NCBI GenBank assembly: GCA_964539825.1
Contig: CAZIKF010000004.1
Span: 62,001 to 126,000, forward strand
Length of the DNA stretch: 64,000 nucleotides
Direction of reading: 5' to 3'
Origin: CAZIKF01 sp964539825
GTDB lineage: Bacteria > Muiribacteriota > UBA6191
The notes below the pieces were generated by a model that searched no databases, was not told the DNA's origin, and was given only the letters and a program-made list of their open reading frames with translations. Below, one piece after another: positions 25,292 to 33,758 of the stretch. A program made the position numbers and the translations under genes. How positions within the stretch are numbered: the first letter of the stretch is position 1; each line of letters opens with the position of its first letter.

Positions 25292-27412
25292 TTATCTGGA
25301 ATGTAGCAAATCCGTGTAATCTGGCATTCTCCAGGTCATGCAGTCGACGATCTGCTCAAGAAGGTCGGCTTCTGTACGAACAGAATCCATTGCACCCACA
25401 ACCTTCTCCGAAATGAATTTGGCTTGTTCATAGGCATCCTCTTCTAATTCCGAAGACTTGGTGAGTGCATTCTTCAGAAATTCAAGATTCTTTACCAGAC
25501 GGCCTGTAGAAGAAGAGATCTTCTCGAGAAGGGCTACCTGGGACTTTACCGCGGACCCCCCGACACCGACTTCTTTCACAGCCAAGATACTTCCAGAGAC
25601 TGTAGCCTGGTAGTCAAAGGCTGCTGGAAGAACCATGCTTTCCACCATTTTAATCAAGGTATTGGCTTCGATATTGAGTTTTGTGGAGTACTTTTCCAAC
25701 TCAACAGCATAGCGGGCACCCAGCTCCTCACTACTTAAGACATCATGTCTCGATAGCAGGTCTATATTGACCTGATCTGTCCAGACTTTTAATGCTTCAG
25801 GGGTCTTTCGTAGATTGCTTAAGCCACGCTTTTGAGCTTCAACAACCCAATCCTCAGAGTAATTGTTGCCCTCAAATCGAATAGGAGTTGAAGTGCGAGC
25901 GGACTCTTGCATTACTTTGAGTAGAGCATCTTTTGGGGAATCTCCCTGGGAGATAAATGACTTCACCTTGCCGGTGAGTTCCTTGATAGCATCCCCGATG
26001 ACCACATTAATGAAGGTTAAAGGAATAGCTACCGACTGTTCTCCGCCGACAGCCCTGAACTCAAACTTATCACCGGTGAAGGCAAAGGGTGAGGTTCGGT
26101 TTCGATCGGTGTTGTCCTGTGCAAGGTCAAAGATCGACTCTACACCGGAATCCAGGGTACGAGGGCTAGCCATAGATCCAAGGTTTCCTTCAATCCCTTC
26201 TTCAATAATCTTCGTCAACTCTTCTCCGAGAAACACGGAAATAATCGCTGGCGGGGCTTCATTCGCTCCCAGGCGATGATCATTTCCAGGTGTGGCGATA
26301 GAAGACCGGATCAGACGTTCATAGCGATGAACTCCCTGTAGGACTGAAGTAACGAGGAAGAGAAACGGAAGGTTTTCCCGTGGGTTTTCACCCGGGTTTA
26401 AAAGATTTTTGCCCGAGGAGTCCTGTAGAGACCAATTACAGTGTTTGCCGTTCCCATTGATACCAGCAAAAGGCTTTTCGTGAAATACGGCTTCAAAGTC
26501 ATGATCTCTGGCTACTTCTCGAATCACCTGCATAGTTAGTTGATTATGATCAGTAGCTACGTTAGCAAACTGATAAACAACGGCAAGTTCAAATTGACTC
26601 GGGGCAACTTCGTTATGCCTGGTTTTTACAGGCACGCCGAGATTTCGCAATTGCTCCTCCACATCATGCATAAAATCCAATACTTTATAGCGTATCTGCG
26701 CAAAATAATGATCATCAAGCTGCTGATCTTTAGGACTTGCGGCACCGATGACGGTGCGACTTGCCAATTTCAGATCCATCCTCTGATCGTACAGGTCCTT
26801 GGGAATTAAAAAGTACTCTTGTTCGGGACCAAGAGTGGGTCGTACCCAATCGACATCCTTGCCAAACATTGCTAATGCTTCCTGTGCTGCTTCTGAAATG
26901 ACTCTCATACTACGAAGCAAAGGCGTCTTTTTATCCAGTGCTTGACCGTGATAACTAATGAAGATAGACGGAATGGTAAGGATTCGTGCGTTCTTCGCCT
27001 TAACAATGAAGACAGGAGAGGAAGGATCCCAGGCTGTATACCCGCGTGCCTCGAATGTGGATCTCATTCCACCGCTGGGAAAGCTGGATGCGTCGGGTTC
27101 TCCCTGGACTAACTGATCACCGGAAAATCGCTCTATAGCCCTTCCATCCTTCAGGTCCAGAAGGCTGTCATGCTTTTCAGCGGTAGACCCTGTTAGCGGT
27201 TGAAACCAGTGACAGTAATGGGTGACTCCATGTTCAAGAGCCCATTCCTTAATTCCATGCGCGATGGGATCGGCAAGTTCTCTATCCAGGGGTGTAAATT
27301 GCTCCATGCAGGCAATGAGCTTGGTATAAACCTCTTCCGGGAGTTTTTCGCGCATAACATCCTGGTTAAAGGTTAAACTTCCGAATTGTTCAGACATTGA
27401 TAACTGAGTCAT
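25292..27412 (-). CDS. glnN: glutamine synthetase type III
   Basis: This 706-residue enzyme makes glutamine from glutamate and ammonia with ATP. Its length marks the GSIII class rather than the 470-residue GSI class. The GS catalytic core is visible in THYCHWFQPLTGSTAEKHD, TLGPEQEYFLIP, FHEKPFAGINGNGKHCNWSL and the C-terminal ANEAPPAIISVFLG. The ATG at 27412 is preferred to the TTG at 27427 because GTAGGAAA sits at the right distance. The terminator at 25252-25287 follows. It appears monocistronic and probably under nitrogen control, although no PII or NtrC site is recognised. Confidence 0.95.
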   Translation of the reverse strand: MTQLSMSEQFGSLTFNQDVMREKLPEEVYTKLIACMEQFTPLDRELADPIAHGIKEWALEHGVTHYCHWFQPLTGSTAEKHDSLLDLKDGRAIERFSGDQLVQGEPDASSFPSGGMRSTFEARGYTAWDPSSPVFIVKAKNARILTIPSIFISYHGQALDKKTPLLRSMRVISEAAQEALAMFGKDVDWVRPTLGPEQEYFLIPKDLYDQRMDLKLASRTVIGAASPKDQQLDDHYFAQIRYKVLDFMHDVEEQLRNLGVPVKTRHNEVAPSQFELAVVYQFANVATDHNQLTMQVIREVARDHDFEAVFHEKPFAGINGNGKHCNWSLQDSSGKNLLNPGENPRENLPFLFLVTSVLQGVHRYERLIRSSIATPGNDHRLGANEAPPAIISVFLGEELTKIIEEGIEGNLGSMASPRTLDSGVESIFDLAQDNTDRNRTSPFAFTGDKFEFRAVGGEQSVAIPLTFINVVIGDAIKELTGKVKSFISQGDSPKDALLKVMQESARTSTPIRFEGNNYSEDWVVEAQKRGLSNLRKTPEALKVWTDQVNIDLLSRHDVLSSEELGARYAVELEKYSTKLNIEANTLIKMVESMVLPAAFDYQATVSGSILAVKEVGVGGSAVKSQVALLEKISSSTGRLVKNLEFLKNALTKSSELEEDAYEQAKFISEKVVGAMDSVRTEADLLEQIVDCMTWRMPDYTDLLHSR

Positions 27413-27445
27413 TTTCCTACCTTTCAAGAAAGAGTGAATGGAATC

Positions 27446-29440
27446 TTAATTTTCAATGGATTGTTGCCAAAGGCGGATATCAAGACTCTCAGGGTCTAGC
27501 ACTTGTGCCTTTTGAATAAAGACATCTCGATCTTCAAAGCGCTGTAGAGAGTGCATGATTTTAGCGAGCAGGAAAAATGCTTCAGAATTATTTGGATCTA
27601 CTTGGACGGTCTTTGTCAGATAGAGTACTGCTTCTACACCGTTACCAAGGGCCCAGGTAAGGCGGGCCATTTCGTAATACATCCAGTCGCTGGGATTAGT
27701 AATGAGATCCTTTCCAAGATAATAAGCATCTTGATAATTCTTGACCCGAATGAGCCAGAGAAGGCTACCCGAATCTGGTCTTTCGAACCGTGGATCAAGA
27801 GAAGCGGCATTTTCTAGAGCTTTACGAGCCTCCTCTTCCCTCCCAAGACCATTGAAGGCAAGAGACCTGAGAAATTGGGCATAAGGGGAAGGGTGTTTTT
27901 CAGGAATACCGTCCAGAACTGTATTGAATTTATTTAGGGAAAGACGGAAAAAATTCTTTTCCAGGCCAAAATCGACATAGCCGGGTAGGACTTTTTGAAG
28001 TCGCTCATATTCATTGATGATTTCATTATAATTCTTGAGTCTTTGCAGGGCTTGTAAATAGGTTTCGCTCAACTTGAGAGCGTGTGGATTCTTCCTCACT
28101 TCAAGACGAAGAAGATCTACCGCCTCATGATATTTGCGGTCTTTAAAGGCTTGAGTTCCCGCAGATACCACCGCGGTGGCTGGTCGACCTGCTGAAGTCC
28201 GCAAGGAATCAGGCAGTTTTTTCGCCATTCTTACATCAATAGGGTGCGTAATGACGACTGGGGGCTTTCTGGGTGGTGTAGGTTTAGCCTTAACAGGAGT
28301 GGGTTCGGGTACGGGCTTGATTTGCTCCGCTAGCTTTCTTGCGTGAGCGGTATCCACTTTTGGGATTTTGGTGAGAATTCCGGTTGGCGGCGGGAGCGAT
28401 GGAGGAGTAGTCTGCTTAGCCGCACGTTCCTTTGAGTCTGTATACAACTTCTTAACCCACGGAATGGAGAGTTGTCCCGAAGCTTCCAGATCTCTGGCGG
28501 CATCATCATATCGCTTGAGTCGATAAAGGACATTGCCTCGATTTCGAATTCCCAGCTTGTGCCTTCTGTCTATCTTCAGAAGTTTGTTATAGATTTCCAG
28601 GGCTTCCGGCCACTTCTTAGTCTTCTCCATTAAATTTCCTAGCTCCAATAGAGCGAGTGGTTCATCGGGATCTAAGGAGAGGTACTCTTTGAAAAGTGGA
28701 AGGGCTCTATCGAATTTCTTTTCTTTCTTATAGAGAATCGCGAGAGTCAGTCTTATGCGTGCGAAATCTGAATATCTTCCGTGCAGCCTTTCTCCCAGGC
28801 TGATTGCCTTGGAAATTTGACCGGATTTAGAATAGGCGCGTACAAGCTCCATTCCAACAGTTGGTGGCTGCTCCATCATATCGAGATTTTCGAAATCGCG
28901 TACGGCTTCGCTAAAATTTTCCAGGTTCTTATGGGATCGGGCCCTATACAAATAGAACTGCTCCTCTGGACCCATGCGAATCAAGTCCGAATAGATGGAA
29001 ACCGCCCTCTGGTAATCCTTGGATCTATAGGCAGACCTCGCTTCTTTCTCCAGGGCTCCATAGGCGACACTTCGAACTGGATTGTCTTTCCTTGTTTTCT
29101 GGGTAGTGTGAGAACTAACTCTTACTGGAGACTGAACCGGAGTTTTGTATATCTGCCTTTTAATTGCAGGCTTTTTTGCATTGGAACTCGTGGGCTCTGC
29201 CGCGACATCAAGGCCACCCAATTCACCCTTAACCCAACCTCGCAATGACATAAGCTCGTCATATAGGCTTTCTTTATCATGGGGTTTTTGTTCCTTTAAG
29301 AACCTGTACCGAATGAGGGATTTTTCAGGTTCGAAGGATCGTGAAGAGTCGGCGTTTAAGACTGCAAGGGTGGCAGACAAAAAAACAAGAATCGACGGAC
29401 AAATTGTCGAGCTTCTCATGGCTATTGCAATGTATTCCAT
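27446..29440 (-). CDS. exported tetratricopeptide-repeat protein
   Basis: The protein of about 664 residues has a signal-like N-terminus (MRSSTICPSILVFLSATLAV, cleavage near LNA-DS). At least six TPR units follow, for example AYRSKDYQRAVSIYSDLIRM, FDRALPLFKEYLSLDPDEPL and WPEALEIYNKLLKIDRRHKL. A Pro/Lys-rich linker near residues 360-400 splits the repeats in two blocks. TPR arrays bind other proteins, so it is probably a periplasmic scaffold. Start: ATG at 29440 or at 29419; both give a plausible signal. Confidence 0.75.
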   Translation of the reverse strand: MEYIAIAMRSSTICPSILVFLSATLAVLNADSSRSFEPEKSLIRYRFLKEQKPHDKESLYDELMSLRGWVKGELGGLDVAAEPTSSNAKKPAIKRQIYKTPVQSPVRVSSHTTQKTRKDNPVRSVAYGALEKEARSAYRSKDYQRAVSIYSDLIRMGPEEQFYLYRARSHKNLENFSEAVRDFENLDMMEQPPTVGMELVRAYSKSGQISKAISLGERLHGRYSDFARIRLTLAILYKKEKKFDRALPLFKEYLSLDPDEPLALLELGNLMEKTKKWPEALEIYNKLLKIDRRHKLGIRNRGNVLYRLKRYDDAARDLEASGQLSIPWVKKLYTDSKERAAKQTTPPSLPPPTGILTKIPKVDTAHARKLAEQIKPVPEPTPVKAKPTPPRKPPVVITHPIDVRMAKKLPDSLRTSAGRPATAVVSAGTQAFKDRKYHEAVDLLRLEVRKNPHALKLSETYLQALQRLKNYNEIINEYERLQKVLPGYVDFGLEKNFFRLSLNKFNTVLDGIPEKHPSPYAQFLRSLAFNGLGREEEARKALENAASLDPRFERPDSGSLLWLIRVKNYQDAYYLGKDLITNPSDWMYYEMARLTWALGNGVEAVLYLTKTVQVDPNNSEAFFLLAKIMHSLQRFEDRDVFIQKAQVLDPESLDIRLWQQSIEN

Positions 29441-29681
29441 TTGAACCGTACTTGGCAAAGGTTTTCTGGGCTGAAGCCCCAAAAATTGTTGAATTTACTC
29501 CTGAAAGTCTCGTGAATCCAGAGGATGGGCGGGCGTAGACACGAACGTGGACCTGAGATAAATATACTGCAAGGGAAAGATATTAGGCGAATTAATGCCC
29601 TTTCTGGAATGGATGGCAGCAGGAGCGGATGTTCTTCAATGGGGAAATGGTTCCCATTTTGTTAAACTGGGTTCACCTTTG

Positions 29682-30416
29682 ATGAAGATTTGTATTCGTG
29701 TAATTGTACTAATCCTAAGTCTGCACAGCAGCGCGGGGCTTTCCCAGCTCTTTTGCGCACGTGTAGGTCTATTCTTTGGCAATTTTGATCCACCCCATGC
29801 AGCCCACATCAAGATTATTTCGGGCTCGCTGAAATTGCTTTCCCTGGATCGCATTTATGTAATTCCTTATGCGGTCTCCGATAGCGAAATCAAAATCTCG
29901 CTGCAAACACGCTGCGAGATGCTTCAAGCCAGTTTTGAGGAAGAGATTTCAAAATACAGAGTTCCCTGTGATCAACTTTCACTTTGGAATAAAAAGGAAC
30001 CCTTCTCAGCCAGGCCCAATGCCTTTGTAAAGCGTGTACTCAAGGAACTTTTCTACCTGGAGGGTTGGGACAATCAGTTCTTTCAGATCATGGGAACCGA
30101 TGAATTTCACCAGATTGTTGAAAGCGGTGGATTCCCGAAACCGGATCAGCCTTTGTCAATCGTGGTCATCAAAAGACCCGGATATAATCAGACGGTTCCC
30201 AGGTTTCTAATTCCAGAACTAGGTGAACGACTATTTCTAATTGATTTGGAAACCCCAAGAGTAAGCTCAAAGAAAATTAGAGATCTTTTAAAAAAGGGAA
30301 TCCTAAGCCCCCACTTACCAAAGAAAGCCGCCAACTTCATAAAAGAAAAGGGTCTATACGGCTACAAAAAAACCCCAAAAAAGCCAGATAAGCTACCAGA
30401 ATACCTGGAAGAATAG
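29682..30416 (+). CDS. nucleotidyltransferase-fold (NadD-like) protein with N-terminal signal-like segment
   Basis: The 244-residue protein carries the nucleotidyltransferase HxGH-type motif GLFFGNFDPPHAAH and the late motif SSKKIRDLLKKG, placing it in the NadD/CoaD fold that transfers adenylate to nicotinate mononucleotide or related substrates. The length agrees with NadD. Unusually, the first 25 residues (MKICIRVIVLILSLHSSAGL) read as a signal peptide in front of the first strand. Either the enzyme is exported, or translation starts later at a non-standard codon. No classical ribosome-binding site decides this. It is followed by two direct repeats and the third 159-bp element. Confidence 0.6.
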   Translation: MKICIRVIVLILSLHSSAGLSQLFCARVGLFFGNFDPPHAAHIKIISGSLKLLSLDRIYVIPYAVSDSEIKISLQTRCEMLQASFEEEISKYRVPCDQLSLWNKKEPFSARPNAFVKRVLKELFYLEGWDNQFFQIMGTDEFHQIVESGGFPKPDQPLSIVVIKRPGYNQTVPRFLIPELGERLFLIDLETPRVSSKKIRDLLKKGILSPHLPKKAANFIKEKGLYGYKKTPKKPDKLPEYLEE

Positions 30417-30422
30417 GATTCC

Positions 30423-30526
30423 AAGAAGCAAGCCACGCCAAGGTAAGAGCAAAGCGAAAACCAGGGGAAAATCAGAATCCAAATTCAAGAAGCAAGCCCC
30501 AGCAAGGTAAGAGCAAAGCGAAAACC
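30423..30526. repeat. two 40-bp direct repeats downstream of the NadD-like gene
   Basis: 30423-30462 and 30487-30526 share 37 of 40 bases, including GGTAAGAGCAAAGCGAAAAC. They lie 64 bp apart between the NadD-like stop and 159-bp element copy 3. The role is unknown; they may be remnants of a local duplication. The purine-rich bases 30527-30551 show nothing else. Confidence 0.8.
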
Positions 30527-30551
30527 GAGAAGAAAAAAAAGAAAAAGAGGT

Positions 30552-30710
30552 TGAGTCGAGATCGGGGAATTTCGGAGCTCCTGGGCGAGCGAAAAGCTCG
30601 AGACCTGTGAAGATGAAGAAGTACGTGGCATCGTCACGTTCAAGGAGGATGAGCAGAGTATCGAGTTTTGCAGCCGCCCAGGAGCTCCGAAATTTCCCGA
30701 TCTCGGCTCA
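30552..30710 (+). repeat. 159-bp palindromic element, copy 3
   Basis: Begins TGAGTCGAGATCGGGG and ends with the near-complement; arms of about 36 bases pair almost perfectly, including CTCCTGGGC with GCCCAGGAG. The core motifs GAGACCTGTGAAGA and GATGAGCAGAGTATCGAG are unchanged from copies 1 and 2. Internal pairings: AAAGCTCGA with TCGAGTTTT, and hairpin ACGTGGCATCGTCACGT. The last three bases, TCA at 30708-30710, are the TGA stop of the minus-strand DUF481 gene. Confidence 0.88.
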
Positions 30711-31766
30711 AAAAGAATAAGAGAGGTTTGTTGAGAGTAAAGTATCGAGTTTCTTTACGCCCGGCAGCACCGTTTGCTGAAATCGATGACTAAGCGAAAA
30801 CTTCAGGTTGGAAGATTCAGTCACAGGTGTCACATAAGACAATACCGAATCGGCCTTCAAATTCTTGGAATAGTCTTTGATGTCTGGATAGAGGTTAATG
30901 GTGCCTTCTATAGAGTTTCCCCTGAAAGCCGGTATCTTGAATTCACTGGAAAACAGTGCAGATACCAGGGATTTGCGGGTACCGTCCTCGCGGTTTTCCT
31001 TGTCAGAAGTGAGACCAGCGCTAATTTGAAGTTTTAAGTCATGTTTATCAAGGATCGTGCGTCCATATCCCACACCCAGTACTGATCTCTGATCAATCTT
31101 CTTGATCTTGTCATACTCAAAGCTGGAGAGAAGAAATACAAATCGGTCCTTACGCCGCTTGAGATCATAGCGCGTAAGAATTTTAGCGCTATTGGAATTC
31201 TCAGTTCCATTAGTTTCTCCCTGGGCAGCGTATAAATTGATGTTAAACACATCAAATTCAGAGGCTCTCTTAGACTTGATTGAAAAATTCAATTTGGTAT
31301 CTTCCGTATTTCCCTGCTGGAGAAGAATTCCAAGGTCAGCGGTCCCTACCCAGGCGGCCTCACTCTTTGTCTGGGCCGCCTCCCGAGCCCTTCTCTCCTC
31401 AACCTGAAACTGCTTTAGACTCAGTACACGCAGAATCTTGGATTTTTCAAGATCCATGTGTACCCCGTCCTTGAGCTGTAGGTTCAGAAAGCCGCTATCC
31501 TGACTCGACACCTCCTTGGAAATACCGACCAGTCTGGAGCCGTCATCAGTAAACACTACGTATTGTTCTCCAAATTTTATCCACAGAACCTCGGCCCAGG
31601 GAATCGAGACGGAACTCTCGAAATAATTCACTTTTAGCTTTTTTCCTGAGAATTCCATCGAACTCACACTGAGCCGATTTCTATTCTTCAAATAGACTTC
31701 CGAGATTGAGGTGAATACTGGAGCGCTAACTGCAAAAAATAGGAACAGTAATAACCTGGTTTTCAT
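30708..31766 (-). CDS. DUF481-family outer-membrane beta-barrel
   Basis: The 352-residue protein has a signal peptide (MKTRLLLFLFFAVSAPVFT). The second half is a run of amphipathic beta strands ending in the aromatic terminus TNLSYSF, as expected for outer-membrane insertion; it resembles DUF481/YdiY barrels. The N-terminal 110 residues form a small soluble beta domain (KVNYFESSVSIPWAEVLWIK). The start overlaps the glycosyltransferase stop by 4 bp (ATGA), and the stop codon is provided by element copy 3. Confidence 0.75.
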   Translation of the reverse strand: MKTRLLLFLFFAVSAPVFTSISEVYLKNRNRLSVSSMEFSGKKLKVNYFESSVSIPWAEVLWIKFGEQYVVFTDDGSRLVGISKEVSSQDSGFLNLQLKDGVHMDLEKSKILRVLSLKQFQVEERRAREAAQTKSEAAWVGTADLGILLQQGNTEDTKLNFSIKSKRASEFDVFNINLYAAQGETNGTENSNSAKILTRYDLKRRKDRFVFLLSSFEYDKIKKIDQRSVLGVGYGRTILDKHDLKLQISAGLTSDKENREDGTRKSLVSALFSSEFKIPAFRGNSIEGTINLYPDIKDYSKNLKADSVLSYVTPVTESSNLKFSLSHRFQQTVLPGVKKLDTLLSTNLSYSF

Positions 31767-32608
31767 AGAGGATTCCTTTCAGTTTTTTCAAGTTGTTCTG
31801 CGACGAAGGAGATGATTTCACCAGCTTCTTGATGTTTCCCTCGCTTCTCACATCCTTTTGCGAATATCGAGGCCTTTTTCACCATCATTTCTTCAGTCAA
31901 TTTTCGCTGGGTGGGTGTGAGAGGACAATCACGAAGGGCTCGGGCAAGGGCCTGGACCCTGAACCTGTCTAAGCCTGGAATGGATCTGGATAGCTGATCT
32001 TTATGTCCACCAGTCTTAAACACATAGGGCGTTTCCAGGAAAAGCACCTGAAATCTTGATGTGATGCGAAGCCACAGATCATAATCTTCACAGGCGGGTA
32101 AAGATTCATCGAAATCACCACAGGTTTGAAGGACAACTCGATCCATGAGGATGCTGGACGGAGAAATGGCGCAGAGAGGAAGCATTTGTTCAAAGATCCA
32201 TCCCCCGGATTTCTGGTGATGGTTGCAAGGATTTACCCTCTTCCCGTTTCGAATCCAGATCTCGCCGGTATGAACCACCTTTTCCCCTGATTCTATGAGG
32301 GCTTCCACCTGGGAGCGAATTTTTCCCTGGACCCACCAATCATCAGAATCCAAAAACGCGATGAATTCTCCCCTTGAGAGCCTGATTCCTGCGTTTCTGG
32401 CGGCACTTACACCTGAATTTCCCTGGTAATGATAGTGGATCTTTGCCGAGTACTTTTGGAGGATCTCCCCGGTTTGATCTGTTGAACCATCATCCACGAT
32501 AATGAGCTCAATGGGAGTGTAATCTTGAGATAGGACCGATTCGAGGGCTCTTGCAATCAGCGTAGCTCGATTGAAGGTGGGGATTATGACGGATACCAGG
32601 GGAGACAT
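31763..32608 (-). CDS. family 2 glycosyltransferase
   Basis: A 281-residue GT-A glycosyltransferase with the typical N-terminus VSVIIPTFNRATLIARALES, the nucleotide-sugar aspartates in LIIVDDGSTD and the metal-binding FLDSDDWW. It transfers a sugar from a nucleotide donor, probably to a surface polysaccharide or lipid, at the cytoplasmic side of the membrane. No membrane helix is present. The ATG at 32608 is preferred; a TTG at 32614 would overlap the preceding stop. It is coupled by overlaps to the neighbouring DUF481 and hydratase genes. Confidence 0.88.
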   Translation of the reverse strand: MSPLVSVIIPTFNRATLIARALESVLSQDYTPIELIIVDDGSTDQTGEILQKYSAKIHYHYQGNSGVSAARNAGIRLSRGEFIAFLDSDDWWVQGKIRSQVEALIESGEKVVHTGEIWIRNGKRVNPCNHHQKSGGWIFEQMLPLCAISPSSILMDRVVLQTCGDFDESLPACEDYDLWLRITSRFQVLFLETPYVFKTGGHKDQLSRSIPGLDRFRVQALARALRDCPLTPTQRKLTEEMMVKKASIFAKGCEKRGKHQEAGEIISFVAEQLEKTERNPL

Positions 32609-32610
32609 TT

Positions 32611-33381
32611 TCAATCGGCAAAGTCAGCCGTGCGTTTTTGAAGAAAGGCATTCATTCCTTCCTGACCTTCTTCACTAGTTCTCTGGCGGGCGATCAGTCC
32701 TGCCACTCTCTCCCGCTCCTCAAGAATTCTTCCCGATGATTCAAGAATCATTTTCTTACATTCCCGCATGGCTGTGGGTCCATTTTTTACCAATCGAGAC
32801 AGAAGCTTTTCTACTCCAAGGTCCAAATCCTGGTCGCTTTCGAAAAGCCCATTAATCAATCCAATTCTCATTGCTTCGGTCACAGAGAAAGTTTCTCCAC
32901 TAAGAAAGTATCTTGATGCCGCGGACCTTCCGATTTTTTCCAGGACAAATGGGGAGATTATAGCTGGAAGAAGCCCAAGTCGGACCTCAGTGAATCCAAA
33001 TCTTGCGTGCGGACCCGCTAGGGCTATATCACATGCGGATACCAGACCAGCTCCGCCTCCTATGGCCGGGCCATGAACCCTGGCAACCACAGGTACCGGA
33101 CAGGTTCTGATGGCATGGATCATATCAAAGAGTTCAAGGGAGTCTCTGCGGTTCTCCTCAACGGAGTAATTCACCATATTTTTCATCCAGCGCAGGTCTG
33201 CTCCAGCGCAAAAAGAATCACCCTGTGAGCTCAGCAGTACAGCCCGAGCATTAATAGCAATCTGCTGAAATGCGGTCTTCAATTCGTCAATCAATCCCGG
33301 ATCAAAAGCATTATGAATTTCCGGCTTCTGAATCTCCAATCGGATCACGCCCGAATCCTTCTTGATTTCCAGACTTCCCAT
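32611..33381 (-). CDS. enoyl-CoA hydratase/isomerase family protein, methylglutaconyl-CoA hydratase-like
   Basis: The 256-residue protein is a crotonase-fold enzyme acting on CoA thioesters. The oxyanion motifs are FCAGADLRWMKNM and HGPAIGGGAGLVSACD; glutamate in FTEVRLGLLPA is at the catalytic position of hydratases. The AGADLRWMK segment is typical of methylglutaconyl-CoA hydratases of leucine breakdown, but other leucine genes are absent, so a general enoyl-CoA hydratase is equally possible. AAGGGG precedes the ATG. It overlaps or abuts the glycosyltransferase gene, an unusual functional mix. Confidence 0.85.
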   Translation of the reverse strand: MGSLEIKKDSGVIRLEIQKPEIHNAFDPGLIDELKTAFQQIAINARAVLLSSQGDSFCAGADLRWMKNMVNYSVEENRRDSLELFDMIHAIRTCPVPVVARVHGPAIGGGAGLVSACDIALAGPHARFGFTEVRLGLLPAIISPFVLEKIGRSAASRYFLSGETFSVTEAMRIGLINGLFESDQDLDLGVEKLLSRLVKNGPTAMRECKKMILESSGRILEERERVAGLIARQRTSEEGQEGMNAFLQKRTADFAD

Positions 33382-33467
33382 TTTTTCCCCTTACCAATCT
33401 TGAGTCCAGTGAGTTTTATCATAAGAATCGAAGGAATCAAAAGAAAAATTGAGTAAAATGCTGTCCT

Positions 33468-33752
33468 ATGAAAGAGCCCATTATCCATAGCTTTGAGGAT
33501 TATCGCTTCCATCCTGCCAAAAAGGAATCCGAATATCTTATGATCATTCTCCACGGAAGGGGCGATTCGAGGGTTGGTCTAGAGTTTCTCAGGCATGAGT
33601 TAAAGCTTGATGAATTTCATGCCCTTGCTAAGGGTCACACGATCATCAATTCAGAATTTGAACTGATCCGCGAGTGGTTTTTTAGAGTTTCCCGCCAGCG
33701 CCGGATAGAACTCTCTAAAAGGTTAGATCTCTTGGATCCTGAAAAGAGCTAA
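33468..33752 (+). pseudogene. internally deleted alpha/beta-hydrolase (esterase) remnant
   Basis: The 94-residue frame has the start of a phospholipase/carboxylesterase (YLMIILHGRGDSRVGLEF, the oxyanion HGxGD motif). It then jumps to a segment resembling the end of such enzymes (ALAKGHTIINSEFELIREWF, which carries the C-terminal catalytic histidine). The middle 100 or so residues with the nucleophile serine and the aspartate are missing, so it cannot be a working esterase. An in-frame deletion explains this best; an unrelated small protein or an assembly error are alternatives. It lies 6 bp before trmB and is probably co-transcribed. Confidence 0.5.
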
Positions 33753-33758
33753 CTTTCT

